Source of the DNA: PGYR01 sp046290495
GTDB lineage: Bacteria > Bacteroidota > Ignavibacteria > Kapaibacteriales > UBA2268
Direction: 5' to 3'
Length of the DNA: 64,000 nucleotides
Assembly: GCA_046290495.1 (NCBI GenBank)
Contig: JBKAGT010000005.1
Coordinates: forward strand, 310,001-374,000
A model generated the notes under the pieces. That model was not told where the DNA came from. It did no database searches and saw nothing but the letters and a program-made list of their open reading frames with translations. The translations under genes were made by a program, and so were the position numbers. Positions 54,536 to 62,394 of the stretch are shown here, piece after piece (the first letter of the stretch is position 1; each line of letters begins with the position of its first letter).

Positions 54536-55806
54536 TACTTCTTTCTAGCCCTTCTTGCATTCATATCACTATTCAATACTTTTATCTTCGCTCCATCATA
54601 TAGTTCTTTACTTATTGCGGTGAAGCTACCAGAAACTATTTCGGCTCCATCTTCTAAGCCAGATGTTAATTCAATATAACCTTGGTCACTTATACCAGTC
54701 TCAACATTTACTGTTTTAACTTTATCACCTTCAACTTTGAAAACTACAGTTTGTGGTTTAGGTTCATCTTTTTTATCATTATTCACTTTTCTAATCTTAC
54801 TTTTTTCTTCACTACCTCCACTATTTACCCTAACAGTCACAGATTGCAAAGGCACTGCAACTACATCAGTTCTAGTATCAGTTTCTATGTCTACATTACA
54901 ACTCATTCCGGGTCTCATTTTTGGATCTAAATCAAGCAACCTAATCTTCACTTCAAAGTTTGTAACCTGATCTTGAGAAGACTGAGCTGATAATTTTGCT
55001 GAGTGTCCTATCTCTTGAACCACTCCTTTAAATATTCTATCAGGGAATGCATCAATTTCAATATTACTAGTATCTCCTAGACTTATGAGTACAATATCAT
55101 TTTCATCTACATCAACGTTTGTGTTCATTACACTAAGGTCAGATATTATCATCATTTCTGTACCCATATTTTGCACAGTCCCTAATACTTTTTCTCCCTT
55201 TTCAACGTTGAGGGAAGTAACTATACCATCAATTGGAGAAGTTATAGTTGTTCTAGAAGCATTCCTTTGTATCTGTTTTAATGAAGCTTTAGCTTGTTCA
55301 TATCTGGCTAATGAATTTTGATATTGGCTTCTAGTTTGATCGAGGTTAGTCTTAGCTCGGTCTAAGTCTTGCTTGGAAACATATTCATCCTTGTATAACT
55401 CTCTCACCCTATCAAATTCATATTCAGCTCTTTCTAGTGATGACTTTTGATAATCAATATCTGTTTTGGAAGCATCTAAAGCAGCTTGATACTGCTGTAA
55501 TTGTGTTTCAATAATATCAGGTTTAATCCTAGCTAATAGTTGACCTTTTTTCACAGTGTCACCTTCCATAACTGGTAATGAGATTATTTCTCCACTTGCT
55601 TCAGAAGAGATCTTCACTTCTGTTTCTGGATTTAGCTTCCCAATTGCATTTACCTTTTGTGTAATTGTTCTCTTTTCTACTTTTTGCGTTCTTACGGTTA
55701 TTGCTTGGGATTTATCCTTTGTAAGTATATATAATCCGGCTGCAACAATAGAAGCGATAACAAGTGTAAGAAATATTATTTTTCCTTTTGAGGTCTTTTT
55801 TGCCAT
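54535..55806 (-). CDS. Periplasmic adaptor (MacA/HlyD family)
   Basis: The protein has 423 residues. An N-terminal signal anchor (KIIFLTLVIASIVAAGLYIL, about 9-28) precedes a lipoyl-like domain split by a coiled coil (about 70-200, TQLQQYQAALDASK...YEQAKASLKQIQRN) and the beta-barrel part (TSPIDGIVTSLNVEKGEKV). The C-terminal half contains a charged insert GGSEEKSKIRKVNNDKKDEPK (in part). It joins the inner-membrane transporter to the TolC pore. It follows the RDD gene by 7 bases. Confidence 0.93.
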   Translation of the reverse strand: MAKKTSKGKIIFLTLVIASIVAAGLYILTKDKSQAITVRTQKVEKRTITQKVNAIGKLNPETEVKISSEASGEIISLPVMEGDTVKKGQLLARIKPDIIETQLQQYQAALDASKTDIDYQKSSLERAEYEFDRVRELYKDEYVSKQDLDRAKTNLDQTRSQYQNSLARYEQAKASLKQIQRNASRTTITSPIDGIVTSLNVEKGEKVLGTVQNMGTEMMIISDLSVMNTNVDVDENDIVLISLGDTSNIEIDAFPDRIFKGVVQEIGHSAKLSAQSSQDQVTNFEVKIRLLDLDPKMRPGMSCNVDIETDTRTDVVAVPLQSVTVRVNSGGSEEKSKIRKVNNDKKDEPKPQTVVFKVEGDKVKTVNVETGISDQGYIELTSGLEDGAEIVSGSFTAISKELYDGAKIKVLNSDMNARRARKK

Positions 55807-55813
55807 TTCAATC

Positions 55814-56422
55814 CTAATATTGTTTTATATTTTCTTTATAATAAACTGCTGTTTTTGATAATATATCGTGTAGTGCTTGTCTTTTAACTGATAGAGTAAA
55901 GAAGAAGCCAACTACGATTAAAAGTTGTAAAATTGATGATAAAGAGCTAAGTATAGGTAAGAGAACAATAAGACTTAATGCCGATAATATAGCACTTGAG
56001 TGTTTTAGCAAGTAACGAATAACTAAATTACTTATACTAGCAATATGTCTATTCTCTTGGCCAATTCTAATTCCTAAAATCATTTTACCTGGTGATGCAG
56101 AAAAGAAGATTTCTGTTGAGTAATACAGTAAGGAGAATAGTACACCTAACAATGTAGCATCTTGTACAACTACCATGTATTTATTGATATTATTAAAAAT
56201 ATCCTCTATTTTCATAATTTCATCTATTGCACCAGTAACAGTCATTGCTATAGCATAGATTATAATAGTAAAAAGAAAATCGATAAAATAAGCTCCTAAC
56301 CTTCTACCAAAGCCAACTCTATAACCAAGCTCATAATCTTCACCGAATTGATCCTTCATATACTGATCATACTCAGGGGTTCCCTCTTGGGGAGTATTTG
56401 GGATATTGTCTGGTGTATTCAT
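55814..56422 (-). CDS. RDD-family membrane protein
   Basis: The protein has 202 residues. The RDD motif appears as VGFGRRLGAYFIDFLFTIIIYAI (about 38-60; Arg and Asp conserved), followed by two more helices with SPGKMILGIRIGQENRH (about 115-131) and an ending of two helices. The function is not known; some RDD proteins are cation antiporters. It sits between tolC and macA in one operon, an unusual position. Confidence 0.87.
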   Translation of the reverse strand: MNTPDNIPNTPQEGTPEYDQYMKDQFGEDYELGYRVGFGRRLGAYFIDFLFTIIIYAIAMTVTGAIDEIMKIEDIFNNINKYMVVVQDATLLGVLFSLLYYSTEIFFSASPGKMILGIRIGQENRHIASISNLVIRYLLKHSSAILSALSLIVLLPILSSLSSILQLLIVVGFFFTLSVKRQALHDILSKTAVYYKENIKQY

Positions 56423-56435
56423 TTTTTTACCTCTA

Positions 56436-57767
56436 TTAATCGATTTTACCTATTGAATTTAGTAATTCCTTTTTAGCTTTGTAGTAGTTGTAAACAGCAT
56501 TCACTCTATTCAATTGAGAATTAATATACTGTGCATTCGCTCTTTGTAATTCCAATACAGAAATAACTCCTACTTTGTATCTTTCACTAACACTTTCATA
56601 ATTTTTTTCAGAAGAATTTAAAGCTTTTTCAGTAACTATAAGTTGTTTTTGAGAAATTTCTAAACTTAATAATGATGTTTTAACTTCATTTCTTATTTGA
56701 TTTTGAAGTCTTTGTTTTTCTATTTCAGATTGCTTTAACTGAAGCTCAGCATTCTGAACTTGCAAATCAGTTCTAAAATTATTAAATATTGGTACAGATA
56801 GATTAAATCCTAATGCAAAGTTACCTCTGTCACTAAATTCGTTAACTTCTGTGTTAGCCCAACTCCAACCTGTACTTGCCGAAAGTGTAGGGAAATAGCT
56901 TCCTTCAGTTGCTTTTTTTGCTGCCTCAGCTGCATTTTTAGTATAGTTGAATGATTTTAAATCTAATCTGTTTTCAAATGCTATATTGATTAACTTATCT
57001 TTGTCATTATGATTTTTATAGAAACTTTCAACCTCATCCCTCTCTATATCATTAGGGACACTGGAATTATCAAAGCTGACATCTAAGTCTGGCTCCAATC
57101 CCATTAAATTTAATAAATTTGCTTTTGAAGTGTAAAGAGTATTCTTAGAGTTTAAAAGTTCAAATTCTAGATTTCCTAATTCAGCTTCTTGCGAATAAAC
57201 CTCAGGTAAAGCGGAAACACCAGCTTTATATTGTGCTTCTATTTTTTTTAAGTCATTTCGGCCAAGATCTAAGTTCTCTTGTCTTATTCTTACTATCTGT
57301 TGATTTCGAATTACCTCTGTGTATGCTCTATAGACTTGTATTCTAATATTTCTCGACAAATGTTGTCTACCAGATTTAGCAGATTCTAAATTGTAATCTG
57401 CTGAAGAATAGTTATATTCCCTTGAAAAGCCATCAAAAAGTGTCAATCTAGCAAAGGAGCTAGCATTATATCTGTTTGGATTCTGAGATGATTCTATTAC
57501 CCTGTCTCCAAATACTAAAGATTGACTCAAATTATTTAACTGTCTATTATATCCAGCATTTGCCGATATAGTAGGTAAATACTCACCAAAGGCACTTCTA
57601 AGTCTTGCCTCTGCTACGTCTATTCTTTCTGAATCAATAAGTAAATCAAAGTTATTTTTTAGTGCAATGTCTATACATTGTTGTAATGTTAATGTAGAAC
57701 CTGGTCCTGAAATTTGGGCACTTAGTGCTAAAGGAAAGATTAGTAATAGTAAAAGGGATTTTTTCAT
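56436..57767 (-). CDS. TolC-family outer-membrane efflux protein
   Basis: The protein has 443 residues. A signal peptide (about 1-17) is followed by two OEP repeats: LTLQQCIDIALKNNFDLLI (about 25-43) and, after the midpoint, ENRLDLKSFNYTKNAAEAAKKA, with long helices ending VLELQRANAQYINSQLNRVNAVYNYYKAKKELL. It provides the outer-membrane channel for the MacA-MacB-like pump encoded downstream. Confidence 0.95.
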   Translation of the reverse strand: MKKSLLLLLIFPLALSAQISGPGSTLTLQQCIDIALKNNFDLLIDSERIDVAEARLRSAFGEYLPTISANAGYNRQLNNLSQSLVFGDRVIESSQNPNRYNASSFARLTLFDGFSREYNYSSADYNLESAKSGRQHLSRNIRIQVYRAYTEVIRNQQIVRIRQENLDLGRNDLKKIEAQYKAGVSALPEVYSQEAELGNLEFELLNSKNTLYTSKANLLNLMGLEPDLDVSFDNSSVPNDIERDEVESFYKNHNDKDKLINIAFENRLDLKSFNYTKNAAEAAKKATEGSYFPTLSASTGWSWANTEVNEFSDRGNFALGFNLSVPIFNNFRTDLQVQNAELQLKQSEIEKQRLQNQIRNEVKTSLLSLEISQKQLIVTEKALNSSEKNYESVSERYKVGVISVLELQRANAQYINSQLNRVNAVYNYYKAKKELLNSIGKID

Positions 57768-57816
57768 TTATTTTTTTTTGTTGACTTTACGAATCAACGT
57801 ATTATTTGGTTTCAAA

Positions 57817-59223
57817 TTATTTAATTAAAAATTGTTTTTTTATTGATTTGCTTTTATTTCTATCTATTAATTGTAATTCTATTTCTCTAATCGGACTTTT
57901 TATGTTTGATACAAATGTTTGAAAATGATAGTTGTCATCATAGTAGCTTTTCCCAACAACGTCTTTGAATATTAAATTTTTGTTATTCACAATCGATTCT
58001 ATATAGTTTGAACCTCTTTTCATACTAAAAGTTTTTGTTTTCACAGTAATTCTACCATCATCTACAAATACATTTTCTACTATTGGCTTAGGTTTACTCC
58101 TAATATTAAGTATATATTGATCAAGCTTTTTGTCATTAACATATCTTATTAATATTAAGTTTTCATCCAACATACTTTTTGTAGGTGTAAATTTAATTTT
58201 ATTCTCTTTATATTCTTGTTTATTATTGCCGAATTTTATTATAGCATAAGAATTCTGAATATCATTTTGATATAATTTAGTATCTAATATATAACTTTCT
58301 CCCACATACATACTCTCAGGAATGTCTGGGATTAACCTTGGTTTTGGAATAACCAGAAAATCAAAAGCAAAACTAGAATTGTCTACCTTTCTAGTTATTG
58401 TTACGCTTACCTTCATAGTATCATAAGTAGGTGAAATACCTGAAAATATAAACTGATTATTATCCGAAGACTCAAATTTTGCTGAACCTCCCAATAGAGA
58501 ATCTCCAGAAATACTAACTGATGGTGGCCCTACCAAATCATCAATAGATGAAATATTATAGATTGTTACATAATTCTCCCATTCGTTATCAGCAACTGTT
58601 ATAATTGGGTTTTGAGAAACTCTTACATCTATATTAGATAAATTAGTGGGTATTGACATTGGAGTATTTAAAAATGTAAAATCTGTTATTTCAGTACCAG
58701 TGTCAGATGATTGGTTATCTACTACCTCATTTATAAAAAGAGTATTGAGTGTAAATTGAGTAGAAGCAGTTCTTGTATGGCCTTCTTTTTCAGCCGTTGC
58801 CGTAAGCTTTACGAGATAAGTCTTGTTATAATTAAAATTCTTATCTGGATTCCATTTAAAATCGACAATCCCCTTTTCTCTGTCTTCATTAATGATAAAT
58901 TGTTCTTTTGTGTTTGTATTCGATGTCAATTCAATAGTTTCACCTCTATTGATATCACTAACCGTATAAGTGAAATCTACATTTTCGAAATCCCCATCGA
59001 ACATTATTCTATTTGTAGAATCAAATTTTATTATCTGGTTTTTATTATTCTTTTTCAACAATCTAAGGTTTAGTATGGATTTATCAACTGATAAACCTAT
59101 ACTAATTGTGTCATTTTGTTTTTCAGTATCCTCTTTTTTAAAATCTGGCAATAAAAGAATTAATGCTGCCAAATATAAAATAAAATAGATTTCGACTCTG
59201 ACCTTTTTATTATTTTTCGTCAT
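57817..59223 (-). CDS. GldM-like periplasmic motor protein candidate (one helix + beta-rich domains)
   Basis: The protein has 468 residues. A short cytoplasmic start with Arg9 (KKVRVEIYF), one helix (about 11-27, EIYFILYLAALILLLP) and no cleavage site are followed by about 440 periplasmic residues that read as several Ig-like sandwiches (for example VDFTYTVSDINRGE, TYLVKLTATAEKEG, and KVSVTITRKVDNSS). GldM/PorM of the T9SS has just this layout, about 510 residues, and a conserved Arg near residue 9. No direct family signature is visible, so this is an architectural inference. It overlaps the GldL-like gene by 14 bases. Confidence 0.5.
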   Translation of the reverse strand: MTKNNKKVRVEIYFILYLAALILLLPDFKKEDTEKQNDTISIGLSVDKSILNLRLLKKNNKNQIIKFDSTNRIMFDGDFENVDFTYTVSDINRGETIELTSNTNTKEQFIINEDREKGIVDFKWNPDKNFNYNKTYLVKLTATAEKEGHTRTASTQFTLNTLFINEVVDNQSSDTGTEITDFTFLNTPMSIPTNLSNIDVRVSQNPIITVADNEWENYVTIYNISSIDDLVGPPSVSISGDSLLGGSAKFESSDNNQFIFSGISPTYDTMKVSVTITRKVDNSSFAFDFLVIPKPRLIPDIPESMYVGESYILDTKLYQNDIQNSYAIIKFGNNKQEYKENKIKFTPTKSMLDENLILIRYVNDKKLDQYILNIRSKPKPIVENVFVDDGRITVKTKTFSMKRGSNYIESIVNNKNLIFKDVVGKSYYDDNYHFQTFVSNIKSPIREIELQLIDRNKSKSIKKQFLIK

Positions 59224-59998
59224 TTTTATTAACTTTTGAAATTAGCATTTCTTCAATTTCACGTCTTATTTCAAACCTTATATTCATGTCCTTTATTGTT
59301 TTTGTGGATTCATTTAAGAGACTAATTTGCTCTTTAAACTTCACTAACTCGTCATTTGTTTTACTGAGAGCAAACAAAAAATCATCGGTAGGAGAAATTG
59401 CTTTTCTTAAGTTCTCATTACTATCATTCATCAATCTCATTATTTCTATTTGATTTGAGCTAAAGGTTTTTATTTCATTAGCTATATTTTCTAACTTTGA
59501 CACAGCTATCGCAAAATCAGTACTTATTTCACCAATTTCTTGAATTAATATGCTTTCTTCACTTTCTTCCTCTTCAACTAACTCATCATTTGGAGAGAAT
59601 AACATTACTATGAAAATCACAAGCAACATAGATGCTTCGAATATTATACTAGCAATAACTAAAGAAGTTGGCATCGATTCTGTAAATCTTCTAATACCTA
59701 TGATAACTAATAATATAGCTGCTCCTAAATAAACAAAAGAGTTAATTGTAGAAAAATAATGACGATTTACAATCTCCTCCATCCACAATGCTGTACCTTT
59801 GACAAATCCTAGACTATGTAAAATGGTTGTATCAGTTTCGGTAAATTTACTTGGATTTTTTTCATAAACACATAACTTCCAGCATATTACAAGAATTGTC
59901 AAACTTGAAATTTCATTTTCATATTTTAACTTCTTAAATATACTGTATAAAAATTTTCTCCCTTCAATGGAAGATAGTGTTTCTATTTTCTTATTCAT
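59210..59998 (-). CDS. GldL-like membrane protein candidate (two helices + coiled coil)
   Basis: The protein has 262 residues. An N-terminal 80-residue part precedes helix 1 (about 83-102, FSTINSFVYLGAAILLVIIG), a short loop and helix 2 (about 112-134) with Glu121 in IIFEASMLLVIF. Right after that is SPNDEL plus an acidic run, then a long coiled coil (about 145-255). GldL/PorL, the T9SS motor channel, has two helices, a critical Glu in helix 2 (TEA-I-I-F-type), a following P-x-D-D-E-L and a cytoplasmic coiled coil. The N-terminal 80 residues are extra. It lies 2 bases after the LptF/G gene. Confidence 0.5.
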   Translation of the reverse strand: MNKKIETLSSIEGRKFLYSIFKKLKYENEISSLTILVICWKLCVYEKNPSKFTETDTTILHSLGFVKGTALWMEEIVNRHYFSTINSFVYLGAAILLVIIGIRRFTESMPTSLVIASIIFEASMLLVIFIVMLFSPNDELVEEEESEESILIQEIGEISTDFAIAVSKLENIANEIKTFSSNQIEIMRLMNDSNENLRKAISPTDDFLFALSKTNDELVKFKEQISLLNESTKTIKDMNIRFEIRREIEEMLISKVNKNDEK

Positions 59999-60000
59999 AA

Positions 60001-61086
60001 TTATGTTTTAGTTTTAATCAAGTTTATAATACCTACAACAAAAAACAAGCCATTTGCAAACCAACCTGCTATCAAAGGATCTAACCCACTACCTAACACT
60101 ATTGCTTGACTTACCTTAGTGAAAATCAAATACATAAAAGATATTACTAATGCCGCTCCAATTTGAACCGCTATACCACCCTTCTTCTTCACTGAGGCAA
60201 AAGGAACACCAAATAAGACAACTATAATATTTGCAACTGGAAAGGCATATTGACCATAATAATCTGTTATTTCTAAATCTACGTTTCTACCACCTTTTTT
60301 CAATAAGTCCAAATAAGATTCTAATTCATCTAGAGTCATCTCATCTGTTGATTTTTTTAAGCTAATTATTTTGTCATGTGTGAGAACTAAATCTATATTC
60401 ATAGTATCTTTACGTTCTACATTCTTTAATTCACCATTAGCAAAAGTTCTTATAATAGCATCTGTGAATTGCCATTTTGAGTTTGATGTATCCCATTTTA
60501 TTTTTTTTGCTTCAATTGTTTTAGTTAATCTCACAACTCCATCATTCTCAAAGTATTCTAAACCTACTTTAAAACCTTCCATTCTTTTGCTATTGTATGA
60601 TTTCATGTGCAAATTTGCGGTCGGTGTTTCCCTGAAGTATAAATCATAAATAGAACCTACACTCTTATTCTTATTCATGTATTGACGTTCTATTTCATTC
60701 TTTTCTATATTTGCTTTTGGTACTATCCATCCATTAAAATAAAGATGTGAGGCACTAATTATAATACTTAGTATAAATAATGGAGCCATGAATCTATACA
60801 AACTAACCCCACCAGTTTTTATAGCTGTTACTTCATTTAGCCCTGAGAGTCTTCCTACTGTAAATAGTGTAGAAAGAAGCATAGCAACTGGTACTAGCAA
60901 TTTTAGAATACCAGGAAAAAAATAGATATAGTACATTGCTATTTGACTAAAATTCATACCGTTGTCCAAGAATTCTTCAAGATTCTCAATCATATCTACT
61001 ATCAAAAATATAGCATATAAAGCAATAAAGGAGAAAAGTAGAGTAACGATAAATTGTTTTAATAAATATCTATCAATTATTTTCAT
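60001..61086 (-). CDS. LPS export permease, LptF/LptG family
   Basis: The protein has 361 residues. It has six helices in two groups (about 10-110 and 270-360) with a periplasmic beta-jellyroll between. The N-terminus (MKIIDRYLLKQFIVTLLFS) and LSGLNEVTAIKTGGVSLYRFMAPL are typical of YjgP/YjgQ proteins. It extracts LPS from the inner membrane with LptB. Bacteroidota usually have one or two such genes; which paralogue this is cannot be told. The TAATG junction with the flippase gene suggests an operon. Confidence 0.92.
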   Translation of the reverse strand: MKIIDRYLLKQFIVTLLFSFIALYAIFLIVDMIENLEEFLDNGMNFSQIAMYYIYFFPGILKLLVPVAMLLSTLFTVGRLSGLNEVTAIKTGGVSLYRFMAPLFILSIIISASHLYFNGWIVPKANIEKNEIERQYMNKNKSVGSIYDLYFRETPTANLHMKSYNSKRMEGFKVGLEYFENDGVVRLTKTIEAKKIKWDTSNSKWQFTDAIIRTFANGELKNVERKDTMNIDLVLTHDKIISLKKSTDEMTLDELESYLDLLKKGGRNVDLEITDYYGQYAFPVANIIVVLFGVPFASVKKKGGIAVQIGAALVISFMYLIFTKVSQAIVLGSGLDPLIAGWFANGLFFVVGIINLIKTKT

Positions 61087-62393
61087 TATTTATTTCTTAT
61101 ACTTTTATAAAAATTAAATGTGTCTGGAAGCGCTCTAAATAAATCTAACAAAGGAAAACCAATATATTTTTTAATGTAATATAAACTCAGTAAACCAATA
61201 ACACCATAATATGTTACAATGCCTAATGAAACTAAATATAAATCATTTGTTTTCGAAAATATAAAAATAGTCAACAAAGCTGAAATAGATGCAATTATGC
61301 TAACTAAAACTACTTTTTTTATTTTATTCAACGCGGTTAGTATCATACTTAACGATGCAAAGGGAATAAACAAGGATGCTATTAGCATGATTTTAAAATA
61401 ATCTAACGCTAGATGGAATTTAGTAGGTAATATATTTAATATTAAAAGCTCTGCCCCACCTAGTTCTAGAAATAAAAATATTAAAAGATTAATAACTAAT
61501 ACAAATGATGTGCTTTTAGTCATTATACTTTTTACTTTATTCTTATCATTTAAGTGTTTAATTGCTGAGGGGTAAACCAAAGAAGAAACACCGTCAGACA
61601 TTTGTTCAAATACCTTAAATAATGTTTTAGCTGAACCATAATAAGCTATAATTATCAAGCTTTCTTCAGTGTTTAAAGCAAGTGAAATGACTAACACATC
61701 TAAATATTTAATCGATGCTGAAAAAACCGAATGAACAGTCCATGGGATAGTGAAGTTTAAATATTTACTAAGTTTAAAATTACCTTTCAAGCTAAATTTG
61801 TTTGATTTAAATATGATAAATGCGGACATAGCACCTGATAAGATTGCTGATATCAGGTAAGAAGTAATCAAATTCTCAAAACTCAAATGGTCATTTTTAA
61901 CAATAATCCAAGTAAGAATTATTACCATTGAGCCAAAATTAACTACATCAATAAAAAATGATGTTTTGTAATTCAGATCTCTAGCTAAGATTTTATAAGC
62001 AAAAGTTCTAGGGATAAAAAATAAAGTTATTATTGGAAGAAAGTAAGCTATTTCTACAAAACTATCTTCATTTATCATATCTGCAAATTGATGTCGAAAC
62101 AAGGTTAAAACAACTGGTATCAGAAGAAGAAATATCGATTGTAACCCAATAGCAATGAAGTTTATCTTTGCTCTGCTTTCCTTATTGTTTGAGAATTGGA
62201 TGATTCCTTGAAGTGAAAAAGAATCTGAAACACTTGAAAGAAAAGTCACGACTTGTGTAATTAAGAAATACAAACCATAGTTTGTTGGAGAAGTAAATGC
62301 TATAATAACTAAATTGAATAATCCCCAAACCAAATAGATACCTCTATTTAGGAATGACCAAGTAATTTTATCTAAATTATCTTTAATATTCAA
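61086..62393 (-). CDS. Polysaccharide/lipid-linked oligosaccharide flippase (Wzx-like)
   Basis: The protein has 435 residues with about 12 hydrophobic helices, in the MOP superfamily. The pattern RGIYLVWGLFNLVIIAFTSPTNYGLYFLITQVVTFL at the start resembles Wzx flippases of the O-antigen/exopolysaccharide type. The start is TTG at 62393, one base after the heparinase stop, with AAGGA 8 bases upstream. No ATG is available nearby. It probably flips an undecaprenyl-linked repeat unit. Confidence 0.82.
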   Translation of the reverse strand: MNIKDNLDKITWSFLNRGIYLVWGLFNLVIIAFTSPTNYGLYFLITQVVTFLSSVSDSFSLQGIIQFSNNKESRAKINFIAIGLQSIFLLLIPVVLTLFRHQFADMINEDSFVEIAYFLPIITLFFIPRTFAYKILARDLNYKTSFFIDVVNFGSMVIILTWIIVKNDHLSFENLITSYLISAILSGAMSAFIIFKSNKFSLKGNFKLSKYLNFTIPWTVHSVFSASIKYLDVLVISLALNTEESLIIIAYYGSAKTLFKVFEQMSDGVSSLVYPSAIKHLNDKNKVKSIMTKSTSFVLVINLLIFLFLELGGAELLILNILPTKFHLALDYFKIMLIASLFIPFASLSMILTALNKIKKVVLVSIIASISALLTIFIFSKTNDLYLVSLGIVTYYGVIGLLSLYYIKKYIGFPLLDLFRALPDTFNFYKSIRNK

Positions 62394-62394
62394 T

